This document shows, piece after piece, positions 7,139-15,107 of a DNA stretch of 24,531 nucleotides. The stretch lies in NCBI GenBank assembly GCA_052148715.1, contig JBKQHQ010000238.1, positions 1 to 24,531 of the forward strand. Direction: 5' to 3'. The position numbers and the translations under genes were made by a program. The notes beneath the pieces are model-generated. The model worked only from the letters and a program-made list of their open reading frames with translations. It was not told the origin of the DNA and did not search any database. The stretch is from JBKQHQ01 sp052148715 (GTDB lineage Bacteria > Pseudomonadota > Alphaproteobacteria > Rhizobiales > Xanthobacteraceae). The stretch's first letter is position 1; the number at the start of each line of letters is the position of its first letter.

Positions 7139-8161
7139 TCAAGACAGCTCTTTGCGTACGATCTCTGCGCCGGCGACCATGGCCTTCATCTTGCCGAAGG
7201 CGGCATCGCGCGGCAGGTATTTCATGCCGCAGTCAGGCGCGACAATGATGTCGGCTGCAGGCGCGTAACGCAGTGCCCGGCGGATTCGCGCGGCGACCGT
7301 CTCCGGGGTTTCGACGTTGATGTCCGAAAGATCGATCACTCCCAGCATCAGCTTCTTGCCCTTGAGTTCGGTTAGAACGCTGCAGTCGAGCTTCGACTGC
7401 GCGGTCTCGAACGAGACTTGCCTGCACGAGCAGGACTTGAGTTGGCCCAAGAACGAGTAGCCGCTCGGGCGCTCGTGAATGATGGCTGCGTAGCCAAAGC
7501 AGATGTGCACGGCCGTTGTGCCGGTAACGCCGTCGAGCGCTGCATTGAGCGCCTTGAGGCCGTATTCTTCCGCTGGCTTCGGACGCGCCTGCATGTAGGG
7601 CTCGTCAATCTGCACGACGTCGGCGCCAGCCGCGAACAAGTCCTTGATTTCAGCATTGACCGCCGACGCGTAGTCCATGGCGGCCGCCTCGGGCGACGTA
7701 TAGAAATCGTTCTGCGCCTGCTGGCTCATGGTGAATGGACCAGGTACGGTGATCTTCACCTCGCGTGCCGTGTGGCGCTTCAGGAATTTCAGATCCTCGA
7801 CCTCGACGGGGTGCTTCCTTCGGATCTTGCCCACGATCCGGGGCACTGGATTCGAGTGACCCGAGCGGTCGAGCGCTGTACCGGGATTGTCAATGTCGAC
7901 GCCTTCGAGCGCGGTCGCGAAGCGGTTGGAATAACTCTCGCGACGGATCTCGCCGTCCGTAATGATGTCAAGCCCAGCGTCCTCCTGGGCCTTGATCGCA
8001 ATGATGGTGGCGTCGTCCTGCGCCTCGGCAAGAAAGTCGGTCGGCACGCGCCAGAGCTCCCTGGCCCTGACGCGCGGCGGGAAACGTCCGGCGAGCTTCT
8101 TGCGGTCGATTAGCCATTCGGGCTGCGGATAGCTACCGACGAGCGTGGTTGGGAATAGCAT
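7139..8161 (-). CDS. MetE C-terminal-domain-like methyltransferase (short 'core' form)
   Basis: This predicts 340 residues from an ATG with GGGAGGA 7 nt upstream. It matches only the catalytic C-terminal barrel of cobalamin-independent methionine synthase; the N-terminal half of normal MetE (about 750 residues) is missing by design, since the protein starts cleanly with TTLVGSYPQPEW. The zinc site is intact: His219 and Cys221 in VHICFGY, Glu252 in VSFETAQSK and Cys311 in APDCGMKYLP. The homocysteine-binding motif QIDEP (184-188) is present too. Such proteins include folate-independent methionine synthases and thiol-alkylating enzymes such as epoxyalkane:CoM transferase. The adjacent metY supports a thiol-methylation role; the methyl donor is unknown. 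A cysteine-rich patch (CSC, 244-246) is unusual. Confidence 0.88.
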   Translation of the reverse strand: MLFPTTLVGSYPQPEWLIDRKKLAGRFPPRVRARELWRVPTDFLAEAQDDATIIAIKAQEDAGLDIITDGEIRRESYSNRFATALEGVDIDNPGTALDRSGHSNPVPRIVGKIRRKHPVEVEDLKFLKRHTAREVKITVPGPFTMSQQAQNDFYTSPEAAAMDYASAVNAEIKDLFAAGADVVQIDEPYMQARPKPAEEYGLKALNAALDGVTGTTAVHICFGYAAIIHERPSGYSFLGQLKSCSCRQVSFETAQSKLDCSVLTELKGKKLMLGVIDLSDINVETPETVAARIRRALRYAPAADIIVAPDCGMKYLPRDAAFGKMKAMVAGAEIVRKELS

Positions 8162-8624
8162 ATGACTGTCCTCCCATTTGATTTTTCGGGGACAGTAACG
8201 CCGCGCGCGATCACCGCGACATGCTTGGCCCCCACAATCCCGCCGAAACTTTATATCTTATCCTCCGCGGCGATCGTATAGCAGCCCGCTGTTCGGAGCC
8301 ACCCTGAAACCCGACCGCTCGGCGGGGGCGGTTCAACCTCCTCCACGAACGTGTTCGCCCCACCGCCACCAGCAACCGGGCTGTGCCAAGACGAGCGGTT
8401 TCGGCACGGCCCGCAAATCGGTGAGAGGCTCTGTCCGCGTGTCGGCATCTGTGCGCGTCGTTGCAAGGGCCTCGGTCAGCATGGTTGAGCCGCGACAGTG
8501 GGGCTCGTAACCTTCTCAATTCCGCCCACTTTTTCCGCCAGGCACCCGCGCTGCCCCGCCGATCCCGGGGAAGCCGCCGTATCCCGCTTTACATAAAACA
8601 ACTGCCACATCTGGCCCCATCCCA
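8162..8624. other. Divergent promoter region between the MetE-like and MFS genes
   Basis: No gene is recognisable. An AT-rich block at 8249-8262 (CTTTATATCTTATC on the + strand) stands out in GC-rich DNA about 90 bp upstream of the MetE-like start and could be its -10 region. I looked for a SAM-II-type riboswitch before the methionine genes and could not identify one. Confidence 0.4.
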
Positions 8625-9890
8625 ATGACCACGGACACCAACACCGGCGACGCGGCATATCCGGATGCCGCGGTCCGTGTAGCCGCGTTTTCCGCCTATC
8701 AGAAGTTCGTCGTCGGGCTGCTGGCCTTTCTGCAGTTCTCGATCGTGCTCGACTTCGTGATCATAGCCCCGCTCGGCGCGATCATCATGCCCGATCTTGC
8801 CATCGGGCCGCAGCGCTTCGGTGAAATCGTCTCCGCTTACGCATTCAGTGCCGGCATTTCGGGCCTACTTGCCGCCGGTTTCGCCGACCGCTTCGATCGC
8901 AAGCGCTTCCTGCTGTTCTTCTATGCCGGCTTCATCGCCGGCACGACGCTGTGCGCGCTGGCGCCGAACTATCCCCTGCTGCTCGCCGCGCGCATCGTCA
9001 CCGGTCTATTCGGCGGCGTCATCGGCTCCATCGTGCTGGCCATCGTCACCGATCTATTCCTGTTGCAGATGCGCGGGCGCGTGATGGGCGTGGTGCAGAC
9101 CGCATTTGCCGCGAGCCAGGTTCTGGGCGTCCCGGCCGGTCTCTACCTTGCCAACGCGTGGAACTGGCACGTCACCTTCGTCGCGATCGTTCTCGTCGCC
9201 GCCCCAGTCAGTTTCATCATCGCATTCTACATGAAACCGGTGGCAGCCCATCTGGCGCTCAAGCACGACAGCAACGCGTGGCGGCATCTCAGCGGCACCG
9301 TCATGGTGCCGAGCCATTTGCTCGCCTTTGCCGCCACGGCGCTGCTGGTCACGGGCGGCTACATGATCATGCCGTTCAGCAGCGTGTATACGGTGAACAA
9401 TCTCGGCATCTCGCTGAACGAGCTGCCGACCGTTTATTTTGTATCCGGCCTGTTCACGATTGTGACCGGCCCGCTGATCGGGCGGGCGAGCGACGCTTTC
9501 GGCCACTTCAACACCTTTATCTTCGGCTGCGCGCTATCGATCGTCATGGTGCTGATTTACACGCATCTCGGTCACGTGTCGCTGCTCGTCGTCATCGCCG
9601 TCAGCGTGGTGATGTTCGTCGGCATCTTTTCCCGGATGATTCCGTCGCAGGTGCTGATGTCGGCGATCCCAAGGCCGCCCGAACGCGGTTCATTCAATGC
9701 GCTCAACGCCTCGATGCAGCAAATGTCGGGCGGCATCGCCTCGCTCGCCGCCGGGATCGTGGTGACGCAAGGCCCCGACGGCGCGCTGCAACACTTCGAT
9801 CAGCTGGGCTACATCATCGTCGCGACGACGCTGCTGTCGCTCGGCCTCATGTATTTTATTCAGCGAGCGGTGGCGCAAATGCCCCGATAG
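8625..9890 (+). CDS. Major facilitator superfamily transporter (DHA1-like)
   Basis: This predicts 421 residues with about twelve hydrophobic helices. Motif A is clear in the helix 2-3 loop (GFADRFDRKRF, near residues 85-95) and the helix 4 arginine lies in LAARIVTGLFGG. Helix 5 carries GVVQTAFAASQVLGVPAG, which resembles the proline- and glycine-rich antiporter motif C of drug/H+ exporters, so efflux of a small organic compound is more likely than uptake. The start is an ATG at 8625 with only a weak purine stretch upstream. It is monocistronic and divergent from the MetE-like gene. The substrate is unknown. Confidence 0.9.
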   Translation: MTTDTNTGDAAYPDAAVRVAAFSAYQKFVVGLLAFLQFSIVLDFVIIAPLGAIIMPDLAIGPQRFGEIVSAYAFSAGISGLLAAGFADRFDRKRFLLFFYAGFIAGTTLCALAPNYPLLLAARIVTGLFGGVIGSIVLAIVTDLFLLQMRGRVMGVVQTAFAASQVLGVPAGLYLANAWNWHVTFVAIVLVAAPVSFIIAFYMKPVAAHLALKHDSNAWRHLSGTVMVPSHLLAFAATALLVTGGYMIMPFSSVYTVNNLGISLNELPTVYFVSGLFTIVTGPLIGRASDAFGHFNTFIFGCALSIVMVLIYTHLGHVSLLVVIAVSVVMFVGIFSRMIPSQVLMSAIPRPPERGSFNALNASMQQMSGGIASLAAGIVVTQGPDGALQHFDQLGYIIVATTLLSLGLMYFIQRAVAQMPR

Positions 9891-9974
9891 AGTTGGCTGC
9901 GCTGCGCCTACAAATTTTCCGTCATGAGCTCCCAAACATCGCCGGCGCGGCAGTCTTGCATTAACGTATCGCCG

Positions 9975-10406
9975 CTATTTAAGGAGGTCATGCATAGCGC
10001 GGATCGCCAGAGGGTATCCTTTCGCGCCGAGTCCTATGATGATCGCCGTGGCGACCTTTGACACATACGAGTTGTGATAGTACGCCTCACGTTTGTGGAC
10101 ATTCGAAATGTGCAGTTCGATGATCGGTCCCGGAAACATCTTAAGGGCATCGAACAGCGCGAGTGAGGTGAACGTGTAAGCGGCCGGATTGATAATGATA
10201 CCGCTGCCGTTATCGATCGCCTCGTGAACCCATTCGATCAGTTGTGATTCGCTGTTTGTTTGTCGAAATTCCACCGCTTGATCGCCAGCCTCCGTGCGGC
10301 ACATGATCTCGACATCCGCGAGCGTCGTCGTGCCGTAGATGTGTGGCTCCCGCGTACCTAGCCGATTGAGGTTTGGACCATTGAGGACGTAGATCGGTCT
10401 GGGCAT
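9975..10406 (-). CDS. aroQ: Type II 3-dehydroquinate dehydratase-like protein with altered active site
   Basis: This predicts 143 residues from the ATG at 10406 (MPRPIYVLNGPNLNRLG), with AAAGG upstream; a longer frame to 10547 reads as non-family sequence. AroQ enzymes are dodecamers that dehydrate 3-dehydroquinate in the shikimate or quinate pathways. Retained here are the catalytic Tyr24 (REPHIYG), Asn73, His99 (ELHISNVH), the QTNSESQL lid and the aspartate in ALFDA. Two substrate-contacting residues differ from the canonical enzyme: THTS is TFTS (Phe79 for the His81 equivalent of M. tuberculosis) and F-R-x-H-S is YYHNS (Tyr110 for the Arg112 equivalent). It may be a paralogue with a different substrate. 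It lies downstream of the ligase gene on the same strand. Confidence 0.85.
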   Translation of the reverse strand: MPRPIYVLNGPNLNRLGTREPHIYGTTTLADVEIMCRTEAGDQAVEFRQTNSESQLIEWVHEAIDNGSGIIINPAAYTFTSLALFDALKMFPGPIIELHISNVHKREAYYHNSYVSKVATAIIIGLGAKGYPLAIRAMHDLLK

Positions 10407-10553
10407 GAGATTGCCTTTACTTTCGTTTGTGCTCACGGCTTCTAGCGTCAGGTCCTTGTATCCTATCAGCGAGGCAGCCCGTTGTCGTTTCTTGGCTCGT
10501 CCGCCTGACTCAAGCGGACCAAACGGCCCGCCAGCGGAAGACGTCAAGTCGCA

Positions 10554-11957
10554 TCACGGCCCGTCGGTCGCAACAAGTCGTGCAACGGCCCGACGATCGG
10601 CCTTGCCGCTTGATCCGCTGGGTAGGGCGTCGAGGAAGTGAAATACGTCTGGCACCTTGAAGCGTTCGGTGCGCGCCAGCAGCCAATCGCGCAGTGCAGC
10701 GCCATCCAACCGGGCCCCCGCGCGCGCAACAATGACGGCATGCATAACCTCGCCGAGTCGTTCGTCCGGAACACCTGCGCATAGAGCTGCCGCAATATCG
10801 GGATGCTCACCCAGGAGATTGTCGATCTCGAGCGGTGCGATCTTGTTGCCGCCACGCGAGACGATGTCTTTGGAACGTCCGACAAGCTGAACGTTTCCAG
10901 ATGCCGTCAGGCGTGCGAGATCGCCGGTCTTGAAGTATCCCTGGTCGAGCGAGGCGTGCGACAATTTCGCATCGTCCAGATAGCCGAGCATGCCGAACGG
11001 CGTGCGGATCTGCAGCTCGCCCGTCTCGCCGGTCGCGACCGCAGAGCCGTCCCGCACGAGCCGAAACATGACGCTCTCGGTCGGCTTGCCGATCGTGCCG
11101 AAGCCCCCCGGCTGATCAGCGGGGCCGAGACAGAAATCGCAGGAACCGGTTTCGGTCAGGCCATAGAGGTCATGGATGGCGGCCGCCGCAAGGCCCTGCA
11201 TCGCCTTAGCGAGCTTCGGTGGAAGCACCTCGCCGCCGGTCAAGATCAAGCGCAGGCTCGGCGCCCTGGGCGCGGGTTCCGCCAGCAGCATCCGGAACAT
11301 CGAGGGGACGCCAGCCAAGACGGTGGCCCCTGCGAGGCCGCGCGCAATCGCGTCCCGGGTAAACTCCGGTACGAGCACAAGCCGCGCACCCTTCATGAGC
11401 GTGAGCAGGCTCACCCAGAGACCGAAGATGAAGGTGAGCCGCAGGGGCGACAGCACCACATCCTCGGCCCGGATACCCAACAGGCGATCAAGAACCGCCA
11501 GCTTGTCGGCAAGCCGCCCGTGCCCGATGACGACGCCCTTGGGCTCTCCGGTGCTGCCCGACGTGAAGATGACGAGGGCGGCGTCGCGCAGGAGCGGGCG
11601 CGCCGGCGGTGCCAGGCGGGCGAGCGGGTCGATACGGTCGCCGTCGGCGGAAAAACGCGCCTGCGTGACGCCTTGCAGGCGCACGAGGGTCGAGGGGACG
11701 GCCGAGACGTGAACCGGCACCGCGACGGCGCCGGCCTGCCAGATGCCGAGCAAGGTGCCGAGATCCGACGGCCGATTCCCGATGCGCACATGCACAGGCT
11801 CATCGGGCGCGACGCCGCGCGCGACGAGCGCACCCGCGACGCGGCCCGCGAGCGCCGCCAGCGAGGCGCCTCCCTGCCGGTCGCCTCCGGTGCTCTCGAC
11901 CGCATGGTCGAGGGACTTGAACGCATCGCCGACGATACGGGCTAGGACGCCGTTCAT
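10554..11957 (-). CDS. AMP-forming acyl/aryl-CoA ligase (ANL superfamily)
   Basis: This predicts 467 residues. The adenylation motifs occur in order: A3 P-loop FTSGSTGEPKG (131-141), A5 YGLTETG, A7 YFKTGDL, A8 GRSKDIVSRGGNKIAP, and A10 with the catalytic lysine Lys452 in SGSSGKADRRAV. It activates a carboxylic acid as acyl-AMP and transfers it to CoA. It is short for the family (often 500-550), mostly because of a compact N-terminus. The ATG overlaps the upstream enoyl-CoA hydratase stop in ATGA, so the two are translationally coupled. They probably activate and process the same acid; the substrate is not readable. Confidence 0.92.
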   Translation of the reverse strand: MNGVLARIVGDAFKSLDHAVESTGGDRQGGASLAALAGRVAGALVARGVAPDEPVHVRIGNRPSDLGTLLGIWQAGAVAVPVHVSAVPSTLVRLQGVTQARFSADGDRIDPLARLAPPARPLLRDAALVIFTSGSTGEPKGVVIGHGRLADKLAVLDRLLGIRAEDVVLSPLRLTFIFGLWVSLLTLMKGARLVLVPEFTRDAIARGLAGATVLAGVPSMFRMLLAEPAPRAPSLRLILTGGEVLPPKLAKAMQGLAAAAIHDLYGLTETGSCDFCLGPADQPGGFGTIGKPTESVMFRLVRDGSAVATGETGELQIRTPFGMLGYLDDAKLSHASLDQGYFKTGDLARLTASGNVQLVGRSKDIVSRGGNKIAPLEIDNLLGEHPDIAAALCAGVPDERLGEVMHAVIVARAGARLDGAALRDWLLARTERFKVPDVFHFLDALPSGSSGKADRRAVARLVATDGP

Positions 11958-12781
11958 GCTATGCGGCTCGGAAACCGGGCGTCGCGCCAGGCAAGCGCGG
12001 CTTTGAGCCCGTCGCGGCGGGCGATCTCCATAAACTGCACTTTGTCGGGCGAACCCGCGCCCTCGACCGCCAGGTCGATGGCGAGCGCCTCCTCGAGCGC
12101 TTCGAGCATGTGCCGCGCCTCGAACGCACGATTGATCGCCCGCTTGGTTTCCTTCACAAGGTTAGGGTCAATGGCCGCGATATGCTCCGCGATTGCCAGC
12201 GCGGCCCCCTCCAGCTCTTCCGCGGCCACCACGCGATTGACCATGCCGATGTCGCGAGCACGCGTTGCCGGGATGCGGTCCTCACCCAGCAGAATGATCT
12301 CCTTCGCTATTTTCGGGCCGACGACCCAGGGCAGGATCATCGCCACGATGCCGGCGCCGAACTTGAGCTCCGGCTCGCCGAAGAACGCATCCTGCGACGC
12401 AATCGTGATGTCGCATGCCAGCGCGAGCTCACAGGCTCCCGCAAGGCAAGGGCCGCGCACGGCAGCAATGGTCGGACACGGAAAATGCCAAAAGCGCATG
12501 ATGGTGTCGAAGTCTTTTCGCAGGATCGGGCTCCATGCCTCGACGCCGGTGGGACGGCGCTCCATCTGCTCTTTGAGATCGAAGCCCGACGAGAACGCCG
12601 CACCCGCGCCCATGACGATCAAGGCCCTGACATCGGCGTTCTGCTCGATCTCGTCGAGCGCCGTGCCGATCTCACCGAGCATGGCCTGATTGATGGCGTT
12701 GGCGCGCTCGGGACGGGCCAGCGTGAGGCGGGCTACCCGGCCGAGCGTCTCCACCGCAATTGTTTTGAAACGCGCCGTCAT
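11954..12781 (-). CDS. Enoyl-CoA hydratase/isomerase family protein
   Basis: This predicts 275 residues of crotonase fold. The CoA oxyanion hole is formed by AAFSSGFDLK (61-70) and GPCLAGACELALACD (110-124). Both catalytic acids of true hydratases are present at the usual 20-residue spacing: Glu118 (GACEL) and Glu138 (EPELKFG). Hydration of a 2-enoyl-CoA is therefore plausible, rather than only thioester hydrolysis or isomerisation. It is the first gene of a leftward unit with the ligase. The start has only a weak GGGG stretch upstream. Confidence 0.92.
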   Translation of the reverse strand: MTARFKTIAVETLGRVARLTLARPERANAINQAMLGEIGTALDEIEQNADVRALIVMGAGAAFSSGFDLKEQMERRPTGVEAWSPILRKDFDTIMRFWHFPCPTIAAVRGPCLAGACELALACDITIASQDAFFGEPELKFGAGIVAMILPWVVGPKIAKEIILLGEDRIPATRARDIGMVNRVVAAEELEGAALAIAEHIAAIDPNLVKETKRAINRAFEARHMLEALEEALAIDLAVEGAGSPDKVQFMEIARRDGLKAALAWRDARFPSRIA

Positions 12782-12965
12782 ACGACCCCGATCCGGTGAA
12801 CCGGCGCGAATAGTATCGGTATTCCGGATGGCTCGAAAGCCCGTCTTCTCCTCCCGTGCCGACCTGTTTCCGCAGAAATCAACGCCGCATGATCTAAATT
12901 CGCCCGCGAATCACTCTGCCATTGCCGAGGCCGCGTCGGCGGGTTGGCAGGCTCAGCATCGATAA

Positions 12966-13503
12966 TCGCACTGCAAGCCTTGCGCGCGAGAGCGCTCTCA
13001 ATGCGGTAAGGTGAAGTTCGAGGCGGCCGGCCCGCCGATTCTGACCTGCTCCTGTTATTGCACGAGTTGCCAAGAAGCCGGACGTCAATTCGAGCAGTTG
13101 GCTTCTGCGCCGCCCGTGCTCGATCCCGACGGCGGAACAGGCTTCATCCTTTATCGAAAGGATCGAGCGCAATGCGTGACAGGCCAGCAGTATCTTGAAG
13201 CGCATCGGCTCAAACCCGATTCCCCGACCCGACGGGTCGTTGCCAAATGCTGTAATTCGGCAATGTTTTCGCCAAGGGACACTGGCTGTCGATGTTCCGG
13301 AACCGCTCTCCGACAGACGCACCTCCGCTTGAAATGCGCGTCATGACAAGAGAGCGGCGCGTCGGCGTCGAGCTTTCCGATGACTTGCGAACTATAATGC
13401 TCACTCCGGCAAGTTCATGTTGAAGCTGATCGCCGCTTGGATTGCGATGGGTTTCCGTAGGCCTGAAATCACCTTGGGGAAGACGGTACACAGGGCGCAG
13501 TGA
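12966..13503 (+). pseudogene. GFA / CENP-V-type zinc protein, frameshifted
   Basis: The frame reads QCGKVKFEAAGPPILTCSCY, then CTSCQEAG (the C-x-C-x2-C zinc site of the glutathione-dependent formaldehyde-activating fold) and HRLKPDSPTRRVVAKCCNSA. After CCNSAMF near 13270 the family sequence continues in another frame as AKGHWLSMFRNR, LEMRVMTRERRVGVELSDD. It then shifts again near 13385 to NYNAHSGKFMLKLIAAWIAM and ends at 13503. A stop (12963-12965) lies just upstream and no start codon precedes the first zinc motif. Two internal shifts plus a lost start make it a decayed gene. The family fold is recognised from motifs; the ancestral function is unclear. Confidence 0.8.
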
Positions 13504-13579
13504 TCACCCGCCATATTGCATCTGCAGGGAAGCACAATCCCAAGACCGGGGTTGGCAAACTTTGTCGGCTGGCCGCGGT

Positions 13580-13745
13580 GCGGCGCGGCGGCAGCAGTTG
13601 AAGGCTAAGCGGACTAGTCGTGAACATCCGGGGAGATGTATGGTGGCCCTGACACGCTCCGGTCCGGTGCTAATGATCTTCCAGGATGCGCGTTGGTTCG
13701 ATCCAACGGGCATGGAGGCGCTCGAGCGGGTCGTCACTCGCGGCA
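13580..13745 (+). pseudogene. Fragment of an AAA-type ATPase domain (adenylate-cyclase/regulator type)
   Basis: About 35 codons read VALTRSGPVLMIFQDARWFD, then PTGMEALERVV. This matches the Walker B region (PVLMIFEDAHWIDPTSLE) of the large class III cyclase-ATPase or LuxR-type regulators. No Walker A, cyclase or TPR part is present, and the preceding residues (AARRQQLKAKRTS) fit the same domain only loosely. It is a relic, probably left by deletion. Confidence 0.5.
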
Positions 13746-13779
13746 GCGTCGTTTTCACACAGCCTGGACCCAGAGCCCC

Positions 13780-14454
13780 TCATGCGGCGCTTGTGTGGCG
13801 CGCTAGCTCGTCGCTAGGCGCGCCGCCGCTCCCGGTAGCAGACCGAATAGTTCTAAAATAAAGCGCTAGCGCCACGAGCGACCCCGGCGCCGTAATCAGC
13901 CATGGCAAGCCAAGAAGAAGCACGCCTAGCGAAAAATGTGGATAGAAATAGATGAATGCGATGACCGGTGTGATGATGGCGTTCGATAGCAAGAATCTAC
14001 GAGCCCAAACTCCTGACTCCGTTCGAGGAAGCGCTAGCGCCGCGAACAGTGTGGAAATCCCCATCGAGATATAGCCCAAGGCATCAATGTCCCAGAACAA
14101 GGTTTGTGGCGCGACACCCAAAACGTCGCTGGAAGGGCTATGCATCGATTTTGGAATGACGACGCTGAGCTGCACTGTATACATGAGCACCACATAGGTC
14201 ACGTACATGACCCCAAAGAGCAATGCGCCGCGTGCCCAAAGGCGCTGTCGCGAATCCACCGTGTCGTGAAGCGCCAATACCGCAATTAAGAATGGCACGG
14301 ATATGCAGAGTGAAAAACCGTAGATCAGAATATCGGAGAGCGGGTAGTTTACGATTTTGAGAACTTGCAAGATCTGCGCGACGCCGTAACCCACGACGGC
14401 GATGAAGGCGATAATTGACGCGCAAAATCCGAGTTTCGGCGAGGCCTCATTCAT
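13780..14454 (-). CDS. Six-helix integral membrane protein of unknown function
   Basis: This predicts 224 residues, mostly membrane. The helices lie near residues 8-33, 38-62, 72-96, 119-143, 152-172 and 174-200, followed by a short charged, cytosolic-looking tail. I recognise no family. Its ATG overlaps the stop of the flavodoxin-like gene (ATGA), so the two are translationally coupled and the protein is probably a partner or co-regulated product under the FNR/FixK-type box at 15065. No heme-ligating histidine pairs are obvious: His63, His105 and His173 lie at helix ends. Confidence 0.8.
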   Translation of the reverse strand: MNEASPKLGFCASIIAFIAVVGYGVAQILQVLKIVNYPLSDILIYGFSLCISVPFLIAVLALHDTVDSRQRLWARGALLFGVMYVTYVVLMYTVQLSVVIPKSMHSPSSDVLGVAPQTLFWDIDALGYISMGISTLFAALALPRTESGVWARRFLLSNAIITPVIAFIYFYPHFSLGVLLLGLPWLITAPGSLVALALYFRTIRSATGSGGAPSDELARHTSAA

Positions 14455-15017
14455 GGCGCCGCCGCCATCCGTTTTCGTGTTGAAGAGACCGCGCTTTGCG
14501 CAAATCCGTCAATAAATGTCTCCAACGCGGGATAGTCGGTAAGGTCGTAGTCTTGGGACGTCTTGACGATTTTACCGCGTTTGCGCGCGATAAATTGGAT
14601 CGCAAGCTTCGTAAAAAAACCGTAGGCGCTGAACAGCATTGCGCCCGCGGCATGATGTACGGCAACCGGATGCCAGAGCGTATCGCGTTCTAGCCGTTCG
14701 ACGCATTCACGAAGTCCCGCGAGATCGGACGGGTTATCGCCGGCAGCCGACAGGGAAACGGAGACGAATGCGCTCGGGATAGCGTTGAGCGCGTCATGAT
14801 GCTTGCGACCAAACGCGATAAAGGACTCTTGATAGCGACCGAGATGGACCGACGCGATCAGCAAGGCTAAATCAAACCCAGCAAGATCTGCTTCGCCGGG
14901 CAGAGCCGCGTCATGAACGCGGACCTCATGGCCGACCGCTATTAGTCGAGCCGCCGCGACCTGTGCAAGCGTTCGCGCGTGTCCTTCAGTCGTCGAAAAG
15001 AGAATGAAAACGCGCAT
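14451..15017 (-). CDS. Flavodoxin-fold protein, HemG-like (menaquinone-dependent protoporphyrinogen oxidase family)
   Basis: The frame extends to a TTG at 15023, but the ATG at 15017 (MRVFILF) has GGAGG at the ideal 7-nt spacing, giving 188 residues. The FMN phosphate loop STTEGHARTLA follows the first strand, ASVHLGRYQ and VSVSLSA match the HemG-type flavodoxin strands, and the C-terminal KTSQDYDLTDYPALETFID matches HemG's conserved end. HemG oxidises protoporphyrinogen IX using quinones and suits low-oxygen heme synthesis. Whether this protein does so, or is a general flavodoxin, is not decidable here. A perfect FNR/FixK box lies 48 nt upstream of the ATG. Confidence 0.85.
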   Translation of the reverse strand: MRVFILFSTTEGHARTLAQVAAARLIAVGHEVRVHDAALPGEADLAGFDLALLIASVHLGRYQESFIAFGRKHHDALNAIPSAFVSVSLSAAGDNPSDLAGLRECVERLERDTLWHPVAVHHAAGAMLFSAYGFFTKLAIQFIARKRGKIVKTSQDYDLTDYPALETFIDGFAQSAVSSTRKRMAAAP

Positions 15018-15064
15018 TCGCAATCCTCCCGATAAATTATTTACGCCTGCCTGCCTCGAAAGCC

Positions 15065-15078
15065 TTGATCCTGATCAA
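15065..15078 (-). promoter_or_regulatory. FNR/FixK-type box (TTGATCCTGATCAA) upstream of the HemG-like operon
   Basis: This is a perfect TTGAT-N4-ATCAA dyad. Its centre lies 54 bp upstream of the ATG at 15017. An AATAAT hexamer at 15036-15041 would be the -10; a start near 15029-15030 puts the box at about -41.5, the class II activator position, and leaves a short leader holding GGAGG. The match and spacing are seen directly; oxygen control is inferred. Confidence 0.75.
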
Positions 15079-15107
15079 TATGGTTCGTGCAGCGCGCCCG
15101 ATCAGCC

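Noticed and set aside
8162..8330. Possible SAM-responsive riboswitch before the MetE-like gene
   Set aside because: I could not identify the conserved SAM-II pseudoknot core or a SAM-I-type multi-helix pattern; only an AT-rich promoter-like block is visible.
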